39,589 nucleotides of DNA from Hadesarchaea archaeon (GCA_029259185.1 JAPDJF010000054.1:1-39589), one strand, 5' to 3'; counted from the stretch's first letter, positions 9,370 to 18,838 are shown. Notes: a model not told the origin generated them from the letters alone. Program-made: numbers and translations.

Positions 9370-10713
9370 ATGGGAATAGGATGGTCGTACGTGCTAGATT
9401 TCGTATTCCTCAGCGCGCTCCTTCTCTTCTCAACTCTCCTGCGTGCAAAGATCAAAATCTTTCAAAGAGTTCTAATGCCGAATGCACTGGTAGCGGGGAT
9501 CTTCGGACTTTTGTTGAGCCACCAAGTTCTCGGTTTGGTTCCATTTTATCACCTGAAGGATATGGTATATCATTTGTTGAATCTAACGTTTGCTTTTCTA
9601 GTTCTAGGTATTCCTATGGGAAAGGGGACTTATGGTCAAGCCGCTAGTACGGGTATTCTAATGAGTTTTGTTTTTGCCCTGCAACTTTTAGTGGGGCTGT
9701 CTTTAACCTTCGTTCTTTTATACACGTTCATGCCCACTCTCTTCCCAGCCTTCGGCGCGCTTATGGGGATAGGTTATGCTTCCGGTCCAGGACAAGCGTT
9801 CGCGATAGGTTCGAGCTGGGAGTCCGCTGGGTTCCCGCATGGTGGGGACGTGGGATTGATTTTCGGAGTGATAGGTTTTTTCTGGGCTTATGGTGTCGGG
9901 GTGATGTTGTTGAATCGCGGAATAGGGAAAGGTTTGAGCACCAAGATCAAGGACATGAAGAGTGTTCCGAAAGAGGTTTGGAGCGGGATACTACCCGAGA
10001 GGAAACAGAGACCGGTTGGAAAACTCACAACCTCTTCAGAGGTGGTGGACACGTTTACGGTTCAGATAGCCCTGGGCGGATTGGTCTATATGTTGGCATA
10101 CATGGTGGCGAAGGGTGTGGATGAACTGATTTCGGTCAATGCTGTCTGGGGGGTACTTTTCATACTCACGGTGATCACGGGTTTTGTGGTTAGGATGATT
10201 ATCGAAAGAACTGGTGGGGATAAGTTGTTGTCTCCCGGGGTCCAGAGACACATGGCTGGAGCATGCGTTGATTACACAGTAGCTGCGTCGGTGGCGGCCA
10301 TTTCCATACCGGTGGTGAGCGAGTATGCAGTACCCTTGGTCCTCATAGCTCTCATGGGCGGGCTCGCAACACTTCTGGTGTTCTTTTGGTTGCCGAGGAA
10401 AATCTGGCGGAATTATCGGTTCGAGAGAACGCTCGTATGTTACGGAACCCTTACGGGAACGATGGATTCAGGTATTGCCCTTTGTAGGGTAGTGGATCCC
10501 GAACTCAGCACTCCAGCGGTGACCGATTACGTGCGTGGAATGCCTTTGATGTTCGTTTTAGTTATGCCTCTCTTCGCCATAGCTTCCATACCCGTACTCG
10601 GTTACGGTCTTCCAGATTCCTCTCTCTATTGTATCTCCGCGATCCTCCTTCTCTTAGTTTGTATGGGGGTCCTAGTTGGGTTATGGAAAAAAATAGGGTA
10701 CTGGGGGGACTGA
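9370..10713 (+). CDS. Sodium/glutamate symporter (GltS)-like transporter
   Basis: Multi-TM; GYASGPGQAFAIGSSWESAGFPHGGDVGLIFGVIGFFWAYGVG motif. Confidence 0.8.
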   Translation: MGIGWSYVLDFVFLSALLLFSTLLRAKIKIFQRVLMPNALVAGIFGLLLSHQVLGLVPFYHLKDMVYHLLNLTFAFLVLGIPMGKGTYGQAASTGILMSFVFALQLLVGLSLTFVLLYTFMPTLFPAFGALMGIGYASGPGQAFAIGSSWESAGFPHGGDVGLIFGVIGFFWAYGVGVMLLNRGIGKGLSTKIKDMKSVPKEVWSGILPERKQRPVGKLTTSSEVVDTFTVQIALGGLVYMLAYMVAKGVDELISVNAVWGVLFILTVITGFVVRMIIERTGGDKLLSPGVQRHMAGACVDYTVAASVAAISIPVVSEYAVPLVLIALMGGLATLLVFFWLPRKIWRNYRFERTLVCYGTLTGTMDSGIALCRVVDPELSTPAVTDYVRGMPLMFVLVMPLFAIASIPVLGYGLPDSSLYCISAILLLLVCMGVLVGLWKKIGYWGD

Positions 10714-10795
10714 TCTCCCACTGTTTTTCGTAATCGTTCAGAATCGGAAGAGGAGCGGATGACGAGGGGATGAGGTGCCCCTGCTGGAGCAGTGT

Positions 10796-11569
10796 TCACA
10801 ATGGTCGGAGGGGGATAACTTGGGGTTTTTCATCTTCCCATAGCACCTTCACCTTTACACCATAGCAATTCTTCAAATTTTTTTGAGTCAGGACTTCCTC
10901 AGGTTTTCCTATCGCGAGGATTTTCCCGTTGTTGAGCATTATCATTTCATCGGAGAACCTGGATGCTAGGTTCAGATCGTGCATGGCCATGAGTACAACG
11001 AGTTTTTCGTGTTTCAGAGTACTCCTGATGAAAGCGAGCACTTCGAGTTGGTGTCTGATGTCCAAGTTCCCGGTGGGCTCATCCAAAAGCAGAATCTTGG
11101 GCTCTTGCACCAAAGCTCTGGCTATCATGACTTTCTGTTTCTCACCATCACTGAGTTCATCGAAGTATCTGAGGGCTAGGGCCTCCAACTTCATACGCTT
11201 CAGAATATCCCACATTACATCGATATCACGAGTGCTGGGTTTCCATCCGATGTAGGGTTTCCTTCCCAACATGAGGACATCGAGAACGCGAAATGGAAAA
11301 ACATTCGGATACGTCCTCGGCACGTAGGCGATGAGCTTTGATAGCTCCTTGGATCCCAATTCACTTATCTCCCTTCCGTCGACCATTATCGTCCCCCGCT
11401 TGGGTTTCAGTATGCGATCTATACACCTCAACAGAGTGGTTTTGCCTGAGCCGTTTGGGCCCACCACACTCACCACGCTTCCCTCCTTCACCTTCATTGT
11501 GATGTTGTGGAGTGCTCGGGTGCTTCCGTAGTCGAACGAAATCCCACATATCTCGATTTTCATCCCCAA
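10796..11569 (-). CDS. ABC transporter ATP-binding protein (iron-siderophore/cobalamin type, FecE/BtuD)
   Basis: Walker A GPNGSGKTT; signature LSDGEKQKVMIARALVQEPKILLLDEPTGNLD. Confidence 0.93.
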   Translation of the reverse strand: MGMKIEICGISFDYGSTRALHNITMKVKEGSVVSVVGPNGSGKTTLLRCIDRILKPKRGTIMVDGREISELGSKELSKLIAYVPRTYPNVFPFRVLDVLMLGRKPYIGWKPSTRDIDVMWDILKRMKLEALALRYFDELSDGEKQKVMIARALVQEPKILLLDEPTGNLDIRHQLEVLAFIRSTLKHEKLVVLMAMHDLNLASRFSDEMIMLNNGKILAIGKPEEVLTQKNLKNCYGVKVKVLWEDEKPQVIPLRPL

Positions 11570-12615
11570 TACCTCCTTCTCTCTTTCATGAGGAGATACA
11601 CGAAGAAGGGCACCCCCATAAGGGATGTCGGGATCCCAACCGGGATCTCGGTTGGTGCAATGATCGTTCTAGCCACGGTATCTGCTCCCAACAAGAGAAG
11701 GCCTCCCATCAGACAAGCGCATGGCAACGAAAATCTATGGTCCCCCCCAACCGTCATTCGAGCCATGTGTGGAGCAACGAGTCCGATGAATCCAATGGTA
11801 CCGGTAAAGCACACCACGGTAGAGACGATGAGGGTGGCTAGAACGAGTGAAGCGGTTCTGACGAATCCCACTTCGACACCTAAGCTGGCCGCGATTTCGT
11901 CTCCGGCACTCACAGCGTTGAGATCCCAAGTCATCCGGATCAGTAGGGGAAGTAGCAAAAACATCATCATGGTGACAGGAACGAGTTCTTCCCAGGTGGT
12001 GGGGTTGAGACTCCCCATTAACCAGAAAACGATTTGTTGAAGTGCATCGGGTTCAGCTACATATTCTAAGAGGGAGGTCATGGCTGCAAACATGTACATC
12101 ACGACGATCCCCGTCAAAATTACAGATTCGGAGGTCATCCCTCTCAATCCGCTTATTCCAGAGACTAGGAAAGCCGCGAGTAACGAGAAGATGAACGCAT
12201 TCGTAATGACCAAATACTTAGATCCTCCAACCATCCCCACCCCAAGCACGATGGCTAAGGCAGCCCCGAAGCCGGCGGCGGAGGACACACCAATGGTGTA
12301 GGGGCTTACAAGGGGATTTCGGAGGGTTGCCTGTAGCGTGATCCCAGAAACTGCGAGACCACCGCCGGCCACTATCGCCATGAGCACGCGTGGTAGCCTG
12401 AATTCCCAAACTATGAATTCCTTCACCCCCCTCAGGGGCTCGAGGGGATGGGTGATTTTCGAAACGATAGCAGAGATCGTATCTCTAAAAGTCAGGTCAG
12501 CGGCTCCTAGCGTGGTGGCTACGATAGCTGTGAGCAAGAGCAGAACCCATAGGAGTAGGAGGGTGAAAAATTTTTCTGCGGTTAATCTGTCGTAAATCCT
12601 CCCTCGAGTTTTCAC
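11560..12615 (-). CDS. FecCD/BtuC-family ABC transporter permease
   Basis: GGGLAVSGITLQATLRNPLVSPYTIGVSSAAGFGAA; FIGLVAPHMARMTVGGDHR. Likely GTG start at 12615 overlapping the upstream gene's stop; the longer ORF start (12735) runs inside it. Confidence 0.92.
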   Translation of the reverse strand: MKTRGRIYDRLTAEKFFTLLLLWVLLLLTAIVATTLGAADLTFRDTISAIVSKITHPLEPLRGVKEFIVWEFRLPRVLMAIVAGGGLAVSGITLQATLRNPLVSPYTIGVSSAAGFGAALAIVLGVGMVGGSKYLVITNAFIFSLLAAFLVSGISGLRGMTSESVILTGIVVMYMFAAMTSLLEYVAEPDALQQIVFWLMGSLNPTTWEELVPVTMMMFLLLPLLIRMTWDLNAVSAGDEIAASLGVEVGFVRTASLVLATLIVSTVVCFTGTIGFIGLVAPHMARMTVGGDHRFSLPCACLMGGLLLLGADTVARTIIAPTEIPVGIPTSLMGVPFFVYLLMKERRRYWG

Positions 12616-13688
12616 GGGTACGCGAACACCCCTTTGTACTCGAGTCCTATGAAGTTCTCTAAGATGGTGCGGTGAATCAGCTCTGGATCCAAGTTCTCGA
12701 AAAGCTGTGGATAAAACCATTTGGCCAAATAACACATACCAACCACCTCTCTAGGCCCCAGCCAAACGGCTTGTGAGAGGAGGTGAACTCTCCCCTCTTT
12801 CACAGCTTTCATGTGCTCCTGCCATCCAGTTCTTCCTGTTATATCCTCCATCAGTTCTTGGAGGTCTTCCGTGTCCAAGACACCGTATCCACATCGGAGT
12901 GTCTTCGGCGTGAGTTTTATTACCACATCTGGATCTCGTTCAAGTATCCATTCTGAACTCACTTTAGGATAGGGCACGGGCTCGGCGGCAGCGATGTTTA
13001 TTCCTCCAGCAATGGTTATGAGTTTGTGTGCTGCGCCCTCCGAGTTTGAAGTGTAACCTGTGGCGCTCTCATAATATACTCGAACTCTCTCCCCAGGTTC
13101 CAGATCTTTCACACGATCTTTTATCTTATCCATCCAAGACTGGATGAACTTAGCGTATTCGTTAGCCCTTTCGGTCTTGCCAAACATCAATCCTATCGTT
13201 TTTATGTCGTTTATGAGCGTGTCCACTTCGTAGCAATTGAGCCGCACGACCTTGATCCCGAGGGACTCCAAAGTTTCTTCTAGCTCGGGTCCAGGCCATT
13301 TCTCATATGTTATTACTATCTGCGGATGGAGTTCGGCTATCCTCTCATAGCTGGGGGAATACCACTTACCTACTGTGGGAGTGTTTTCGAATATAATTCC
13401 AAGTTCTCTGGTAACCGAGTCTTTGGTAGCGGTGTAGTCGTTTACACCAATCACTCTGTTTTCGGCATCCAAGATACATATCGTCTCAGCGGCATCGCTG
13501 TTAAGAACCACTACACGTTCTAATGGTAGGGGGACTTCGACGTACCTACCGGCGGAGTCCACGATCGTGAGAGTGTTTTCGGTGATGAGCTTACTCCCTA
13601 TGATGTGTCCGATCCCCATTCCTACGATCACAGAGATGGTTATGCCGATTGTTCCGAGGATTATCGGATATTTCGACTCAGGAACCAT
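12612..13688 (-). CDS. ABC transporter substrate-binding protein (BtuF/FepB family)
   Basis: N-terminal membrane anchor, DSAGRYVEVPLPLERVVVLNSDAAETICILDAENRVIGVND. Confidence 0.92.
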   Translation of the reverse strand: MVPESKYPIILGTIGITISVIVGMGIGHIIGSKLITENTLTIVDSAGRYVEVPLPLERVVVLNSDAAETICILDAENRVIGVNDYTATKDSVTRELGIIFENTPTVGKWYSPSYERIAELHPQIVITYEKWPGPELEETLESLGIKVVRLNCYEVDTLINDIKTIGLMFGKTERANEYAKFIQSWMDKIKDRVKDLEPGERVRVYYESATGYTSNSEGAAHKLITIAGGINIAAAEPVPYPKVSSEWILERDPDVVIKLTPKTLRCGYGVLDTEDLQELMEDITGRTGWQEHMKAVKEGRVHLLSQAVWLGPREVVGMCYLAKWFYPQLFENLDPELIHRTILENFIGLEYKGVFAYP

Positions 13689-13723
13689 CTTTATCTAACC
13701 GAAAATGTGTATTTAAAAATTAC

Positions 13724-13741
13724 TTGTTTCATATGAAACAA
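13724..13741. promoter_or_regulatory. Perfect 18-bp palindrome, candidate operator
   Basis: TTGTTTCATATGAAACAA between the divergent ABC transporter operon and the DUF2117-like gene. Confidence 0.6.
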
Positions 13742-13788
13742 ATTCAAAAATATATCAGAAGAATTTTTCAAGTGATTAGGGTGATTGA

Positions 13789-14859
13789 CTGAAAATTGCA
13801 GTTTTCTTCCACATGCCGGGAATCTTTGACAGCGGATGGGCCAAACGGATCATAGATTTTTTGAGAACCAAACACGAGGTTCTACCCACGACATACGGCA
13901 CGATGGGAAGAACTGCTTTGTTCGATAGCGGTCTGGAAAGGGAAATCCAGTTCGTTAAGGGAGAGCCCAGTGAGATACTCACGAAAATTTCGAAGACGGT
14001 TGATGCTTTCGTCTTACCGATGTACGCGACTTCCCCTTTGAAAAGTCATGCGCACTGTTGGCACCTCTTGAAGTCCTCGGGCATCACAAAACCTTTGGTG
14101 GAGATAGAGGCAAAAAGCAGGTGTGTGATCCCTTGGAACAAGGAGGCTAGAGAACTCTCATCCTGGATAGCGAGTGGACTTAGGCTTGAGTTAAAGGAAG
14201 CCCCAGCTTTTGGTGAGACCTTTTGGGTCTCTGGTGGGAAGAAATACAGGAGAATCTTAGGGGTGGAGGTGGGGGATTATGTAATGGTTAACAGAGTAGT
14301 GATTGGAAGGGCCAACTCGGAAAATGTCATTTTAGTGGAGGAGAATGGGGTCTTGACGGAGTTCGTCGGAGTGGATCTAAAACTTGGGGGTTTGAGAAAG
14401 CTGCAAAAATTGGAGAAGATCGATCTGAAGAAAATTAGAGTTGAGACCACTTCTTCCTTGAGGTTCACGACCAAAAAGCCGAGGATGATCGAGATCCCGA
14501 AAAGAAGCGGAGTAGTTTTCATAGATCATGCGGGATACGATGTTTACGATCTAGCTTGGGGTGTAGAAGGTGTGGTGGTTGTAGGAGATGATACTTCTTC
14601 GATAGTGGGGGATATCCTCTTCCGTTTGCAAGTCCCGATATTGGGCATCGTGGATGGAGATGAAGACAAATTGTTGAAGGGATCTCAATTGAGTGAGGGA
14701 TCGGTAATACTCACCGTTGAAAACGACGATTCCGTGGGTGAAGAGGTTTTCAGAAAGGTCTTCAAGCGGAAGGCGAGACTCGGACGAAAGTTCAGCGAAG
14801 TCAAGCGAGAGATAATTTTCCTCTTAAGAGACAAGATCAAGAGAATTCTCGAAGTTTGA
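13789..14859 (+). CDS. DUF2117-like archaeal conserved protein (possible CTG start)
   Basis: LKIAVFFHMPGIFDSGWAKRIIDFL...; an in-frame stop at 13786 leaves CTG 13789 as the only codon giving the expected N-terminal strand; first ATG at 13813. Confidence 0.7.
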   Translation: MKIAVFFHMPGIFDSGWAKRIIDFLRTKHEVLPTTYGTMGRTALFDSGLEREIQFVKGEPSEILTKISKTVDAFVLPMYATSPLKSHAHCWHLLKSSGITKPLVEIEAKSRCVIPWNKEARELSSWIASGLRLELKEAPAFGETFWVSGGKKYRRILGVEVGDYVMVNRVVIGRANSENVILVEENGVLTEFVGVDLKLGGLRKLQKLEKIDLKKIRVETTSSLRFTTKKPRMIEIPKRSGVVFIDHAGYDVYDLAWGVEGVVVVGDDTSSIVGDILFRLQVPILGIVDGDEDKLLKGSQLSEGSVILTVENDDSVGEEVFRKVFKRKARLGRKFSEVKREIIFLLRDKIKRILEV

Positions 14860-14960
14860 CCTGGCGGTCGAACAGACAGGTGTGGAGGATAGATTTCGGT
14901 CGCGGAGTGTCACTTTTAAAACTCAAATTTTTAGCCAACGATGGCAAAAATTAAGCTGGT

Positions 14961-15077
14961 AGCCCCGTGGGGTAGGCCGCTTTAGGTTAGCGGGCCCAAT
15001 GGTCAGGCTTAAGCCCCATAAAAGCCTACGGGCCTTTGGAGCCCGTGACACCGGTTCGAATCCGGTCGGGGCTACCA
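14961..15077 (+). tRNA. tRNA-Gln(TTG) with two putative introns (14976-14999 and 15005-15021), CCA encoded
   Basis: AGCCCCG/CGGGGCT acceptor; ACCGG-TTCGAAT-CCGGT T-arm; anticodon loop CTTTGGA. Mature form after excision AGCCCCGTGGGGTAGTGGTCAAGCCTACGGGCCTTTGGAGCCCGTGACACCGGTTCGAATCCGGTCGGGGCTACCA. Confidence 0.88.
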
Positions 15078-15204
15078 CTCTGTGCCGTTAACTCGTTCTG
15101 CAGTCTTTTATAGGAGGTAAGCTAGAGCAAGGAGTTTGGTTCAGTTACCTCTACGGGGTTTTTGGAGAAAGTTTTTGAGAGTCCAGAGGCTTATCTAATT
15201 TAGT

Positions 15205-15306
15205 AGCCCCGTGGGGTAGGCCGCTTTACGGTTAGGCGGGCCCAATGGTCAATCCTGCGAGGCTCTGGACCTCGCGACTCCGGTTCGAATCCGGACGGGG
15301 CTACCA
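15205..15306 (+). tRNA. tRNA-Gln(CTG) with one putative D-loop intron (15220-15245), CCA encoded
   Basis: Same acceptor stem; anticodon loop CTCTGGA; intron GCCGCTTTACGGTTAGGCGGGCCCAA at the same GGGTAG^TGGTC position as in the TTG gene. Confidence 0.9.
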
Positions 15307-15401
15307 CTTGGGATAGTTTCGGTGGATGAATAGTTCCCCCTAGCCGAAGATCATTCCTACTTCCACTTTCAGGTGCAGGAAATCTGAATCGGTCGCCGAG
15401 T

Positions 15402-15635
15402 TCAAATTTCTACTACAATCGCAGTGTTTGTATCCACAACGCCTTTTATCCGGTGGATTCCCCCCACCACGGTATTCGTGAGCGATGCTAGGTCCTTTGT
15501 TTCCACGAAAGCGATGATGTCGTAGGGTCCCGTGACCGTGTGGATAGATTTGATCCCTCGAACCTTTCTGAGTTCCTTGGCAACCGATTTGACCTTCCCT
15601 ATGGCCACGGTTATCAAGACGTAGGCTTGCATCAC
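15402..15635 (-). CDS. Stand-alone Lrp/AsnC ligand-binding (RAM) domain protein
   Basis: AYVLITVAIGKVKSVAKELRKVRGIKSIHTVTGPYDIIAFVETKD. Confidence 0.88.
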   Translation of the reverse strand: MMQAYVLITVAIGKVKSVAKELRKVRGIKSIHTVTGPYDIIAFVETKDLASLTNTVVGGIHRIKGVVDTNTAIVVEI

Positions 15636-15648
15636 TTAAACTAAGTTT

Positions 15649-16356
15649 CTAGGTATAAAAGCAGTCCGAGGCCTCCCACTCGTATCTTCCCACCCAACTC
15701 TTCGAGAGGATTCGAGAGATACCCGGCAGATGACCGGCCCCCACCACACAAACGATTTTGCCATCCGTTTTGGTGAGGAGAAGTGAAATCTTCTCAGCCA
15801 TGTACCAATCTCTTTCCTTGATGAGCACTTCGTACATAGTTTTCGAGATCTTCTTCACCTCCCGGAGGATTCGTTCCACCGTTTCTTCCTCGGTGAACTT
15901 CTCTAAATCCAATCTCCTGCCTATGGGTAACATGGCTGTTGAGAGCATAACCAGTAGCTTCATTTTTTCGATAGTACCCATTCTCGAAATGAGCTTTTCC
16001 ATGGTGGTTCGAAAGCTTTGGTCTATGAACTCGATTCTAGCCCCAACTTCGCGAGCCGCCTCTGCAGCTGTTATCATTTCCCTTCCAGCCGGAGTTCCGG
16101 TGTGGCGAGACAGGTAGTTTTGCAGGTAGTGCATGAGGCGCCAGAGTATCGGTATAGAGGTCTTTTGATCGATCATTTCGTTGCTTGATGGCTGGGAGGC
16201 ACCCCTCCTCAACATGTCATATCGTTCTTGGCATAGTTCTAAGCCCACGACGGCAGGCTTTTCCTTCTTTATGATTTCTTCGACTTCTCTCGAACTCTGA
16301 GGAAAAATGTGCGCGACCCCGACAAGGAACAGCTTGTTTCCTACTCTCTTCAACAC
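15649..16356 (-). CDS. TraB/PrgY-like family protein
   Basis: LVGVAHIFPQSSREVEEIIKKEKPAVVGLELCQERYDML; VCVVGAGHLPGI. Confidence 0.88.
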   Translation of the reverse strand: MLKRVGNKLFLVGVAHIFPQSSREVEEIIKKEKPAVVGLELCQERYDMLRRGASQPSSNEMIDQKTSIPILWRLMHYLQNYLSRHTGTPAGREMITAAEAAREVGARIEFIDQSFRTTMEKLISRMGTIEKMKLLVMLSTAMLPIGRRLDLEKFTEEETVERILREVKKISKTMYEVLIKERDWYMAEKISLLLTKTDGKIVCVVGAGHLPGISRILSKSWVGRYEWEASDCFYT

Positions 16357-17006
16357 TTCGAACCCCTAGGACGATAAGTGAGGAGTAGATCCTCCCCGAC
16401 CCTCGAAATTCTTAAGAGCTCCAGCTTTATCCCTTCATTCACTCTAAAAAAACCCTCCCCTCCCACCAGCGTTTTGGCCTCGGTGCCTCCCACAATGCGG
16501 GGGGAGATCGCTATCCTTATCTCGTCCACGAGCCCCCTGCTGAGCATGGCCCAGTTAAGGGTTGAGCCACCCTCAAGAAGGAGTCTCCGAACTCCCCTTT
16601 CGTAAAGCTTCTTGAGGAGGAGGGCCAAATTTACTTCGTCCCTTCCGACCTGGATCACTTCGGCCCCCACCTTTTGTAGATTCTTCACTTTGTCTCTTCT
16701 CGCCCTCCGGGAGACCGCCACAATCGTTTTTGATGAATTATCCAATGCTTTTGCACCCGGTGGAACTCTGGCCGTTCCATCGATTATCACCCTCATCGGG
16801 TTCTTTCCTTTGGCCCTCCTCACGGTGAGGGAGGGATCATCTGCCAGCACCGTGCCGGCACCAACCATCACGGCATCCACACTGGCCCTGAGCTTATGGA
16901 GCCTATCTAAATCTTTAGAACATGAGATTCGACTGTCCCCCCCCTTTGTGGCTATTTTTCCATCGAGTGTCATCGCGGCGTTCATGATGACGTATGGGCG
17001 AGGCAT
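16350..17006 (-). CDS. 2,5-diamino-6-ribosylamino-4(3H)-pyrimidinone 5'-phosphate reductase (RibD C-terminal family)
   Basis: PYVIMNAAMTLDGKIAT; DAVMVGAGTVLADDPSLTVR; RLLLEGGSTLNWAML. Confidence 0.92.
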   Translation of the reverse strand: MPRPYVIMNAAMTLDGKIATKGGDSRISCSKDLDRLHKLRASVDAVMVGAGTVLADDPSLTVRRAKGKNPMRVIIDGTARVPPGAKALDNSSKTIVAVSRRARRDKVKNLQKVGAEVIQVGRDEVNLALLLKKLYERGVRRLLLEGGSTLNWAMLSRGLVDEIRIAISPRIVGGTEAKTLVGGEGFFRVNEGIKLELLRISRVGEDLLLTYRPRGSKC

Positions 17007-17219
17007 TCATTTTCATTTCGGTGTTTCAATCTTTAATTCCATCGGGGGGCAGTGTTTGGAAGCTTTGTTCGAATGAGTCCTCAAATAACCCAATAACAGT
17101 CAAGGACGACGAAGCACCTTTTGGATAGGGGTTCTAGTAAATATTCGTGGCTTAAGGATTTAGGGGGAACGCCAAGTTACTCTGATGCTGGTCTCCAAAA
17201 CCGTGAGGGCTGAACCGCA

Positions 17220-17928
17220 CGGCCTCACGAGAAGCGAGCTGAGGGGAACTGGAAGACCTCCAAGCGTGGGATCGCGCCCAAGAGGGACTACAAGAAGCTG
17301 AGGGAGCAGACTAGGCTATCCTCCTACTATAGGTCGCTCAGTTGGAAGGCAAAAGACGGGCGCAAATCCCCTATTCTCCTCGATAAGGACGCATTCAAGA
17401 TCGTGGAGACCGACAATAAATTTGCCCGGTTTTTCATCTCGATCCCGACCCCCAGGCAGGATTTGGTGCCCCCTGCGGATGCGGAAAAACCACGAGCGCC
17501 TGTTAGTCCAAGGGGGGAGGTTTCGGACTCCCAGATCACCAAGCGCGGGGGGAAGTTCTTCCTCCATCTGGTCGTTAAACGAGAGGTCAAGCTGACGCTT
17601 CGCTCGTCCGTCCCGCAGTGGACTTGGGGGAGCGCTTTCTCGCGGCGTCTGTGGTGCTGTCGGAGGAGGCCAACATCACCTCCCCCAAGCTCTACGGGAA
17701 GGAAGCAAGGGGAGTGAGGCGTCATTGCGCGTGGCTCCGAAAGCGGCTTGGAGAAACGAAGGGCGAAGGGTCTCGAGCTTCTTCAAATGCCTATCGTGCG
17801 GCCTAGAGTACAACGCCGATCTCAACGGAGCCGTAAACATAGGAAAGAGGTTCGCCGACCATTGGTTGGCGGACGGGGCACTAGGGTTCGTGCCCTTGAG
17901 GGAGGATCCCAGCTACCTCCCAAGGTAA
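17220..17928 (+). pseudogene. tnpB: Degenerate IS200/IS605-family TnpB
   Basis: Frameshifted fragments RDYKKLREQTRLSSYYRSLSWKAKDGR, DLGERFLAASVVLSEE..YGKEARGVRRHCAWLRKRLGE, then (after an apparent deletion) SFFKCLSCGLEYNADLNGAVNIGKRF. Confidence 0.85.
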
Positions 17929-17954
17929 GTCACGAATACTTACCAGAACTGGAT

Positions 17955-17969
17955 AGTTAAGGTTTATAT
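17955..17969. repeat. Left target-site duplication of the casposon (AGTTAAGGTTTATAT)
   Basis: Identical 15-mer at 27526-27540, immediately outside both TIRs. Confidence 0.93.
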
Positions 17970-18173
17970 TTTTTACATTATTTGCATTTTCGACCCCAAC
18001 TTTATGCCATCTGAAGGTAGATAACATACGTTTTAGCCAATCAGAGCACTTATTGAGCGGCGAACAACGAAATACGGATTAAACAGTCCTTTTTCAATTT
18101 TTACGTTACCTATTCTTCCTCCTTTCGGCTTCGACCAAAACCCCGAAAATCGAATTAGGGTCAGGATTTGGGT
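17970..18173 (+). repeat. Left terminal inverted repeat, 204 bp
   Basis: TTTTTACATTATTTGCATTTTCGACCCC...GGTCAGGATTTGGGT; reverse complement found at 27322-27525 with no mismatch seen by eye. Confidence 0.97.
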
Positions 18174-18202
18174 TCAGAGTAGCTTATTGGGGTTATGAAG
18201 TT

Positions 18203-18553
18203 ATGAAGCAACATTTATTAAAGTCAAAAATCACATGCAATGGGGTGTCAGGAATTCAAGTCCCAATCCCTCCCGAATACGCCTGGTTGATTCCAATCGT
18301 CGTGCCTTTTATAATCGGTCTGCTCGTGGGGACAATAATCAAAAAAGTCATAAAGTTGGCTTTGGCTGTAGTAGCTTTAATAATCGTTTTAGTCGCCACC
18401 GGATCCATGACCATGACTTTTGAAGACCTGTGGGGTAAAGCGATGGAATTCCTGCCTAAGTTGTACGAATCGGGTGAGGGATACTTAGACGTTTTGCCGT
18501 ACACATCCGCAACGTTTTTGATCGGCCTTGCGCTGGCGCTTTGGAAAGCTTAA
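18203..18553 (+). CDS. Small membrane protein of casposon
   Basis: Two or three hydrophobic segments (WLIPIVVPFIIGLLVGTII, KLALAVVALIIVLVATG). Confidence 0.6.
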   Translation: MKQHLLKSKITCNGVSGIQVPIPPEYAWLIPIVVPFIIGLLVGTIIKKVIKLALAVVALIIVLVATGSMTMTFEDLWGKAMEFLPKLYESGEGYLDVLPYTSATFLIGLALALWKA

Positions 18554-18577
18554 AAATAAGAAATGTGAGGAATAAAT

Positions 18578-18838
18578 TTGCCTATTGATATGAAAGATGT
18601 TGAAAAAACTGTGATGAGTTGGATAAGATCTAGGTATAAAAATGTTAGAGCTATACGGATTACCAAGATATGGAGAGAGCAGGACTTTTGGAGCGTCGAT
18701 GTAGAATTCGAGATTCCGACCGAAACCACATTTGGCTTTGACCCGCTTTTGCCTGCAAGTCTCAGGTCGCGGGGGATAAAACGTATGCGTAGGTTTCAAG
18801 TGGATAGATCAAGCGGGGAGGTTATAGGGGTTAAATAG
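18578..18838 (+). CDS. Hypothetical 86-aa protein of casposon
   Basis: ORF in + strand cluster; no family recognised. Confidence 0.5.
   Translation: MPIDMKDVEKTVMSWIRSRYKNVRAIRITKIWREQDFWSVDVEFEIPTETTFGFDPLLPASLRSRGIKRMRRFQVDRSSGEVIGVK

Noticed and set aside
11507-12040. Plus-strand ORFs opposite the FecCD permease (11507-12040, 11512-11841, 12080-12301)
   Set aside because: Shadow ORFs antisense to a clear ABC permease.
14961-15306. The shared GTAGCCCCGTGGGGTAGGCCGCTTTA blocks as a mobile direct repeat
   Set aside because: Explained by two paralogous tRNA-Gln genes with homologous D-loop introns.
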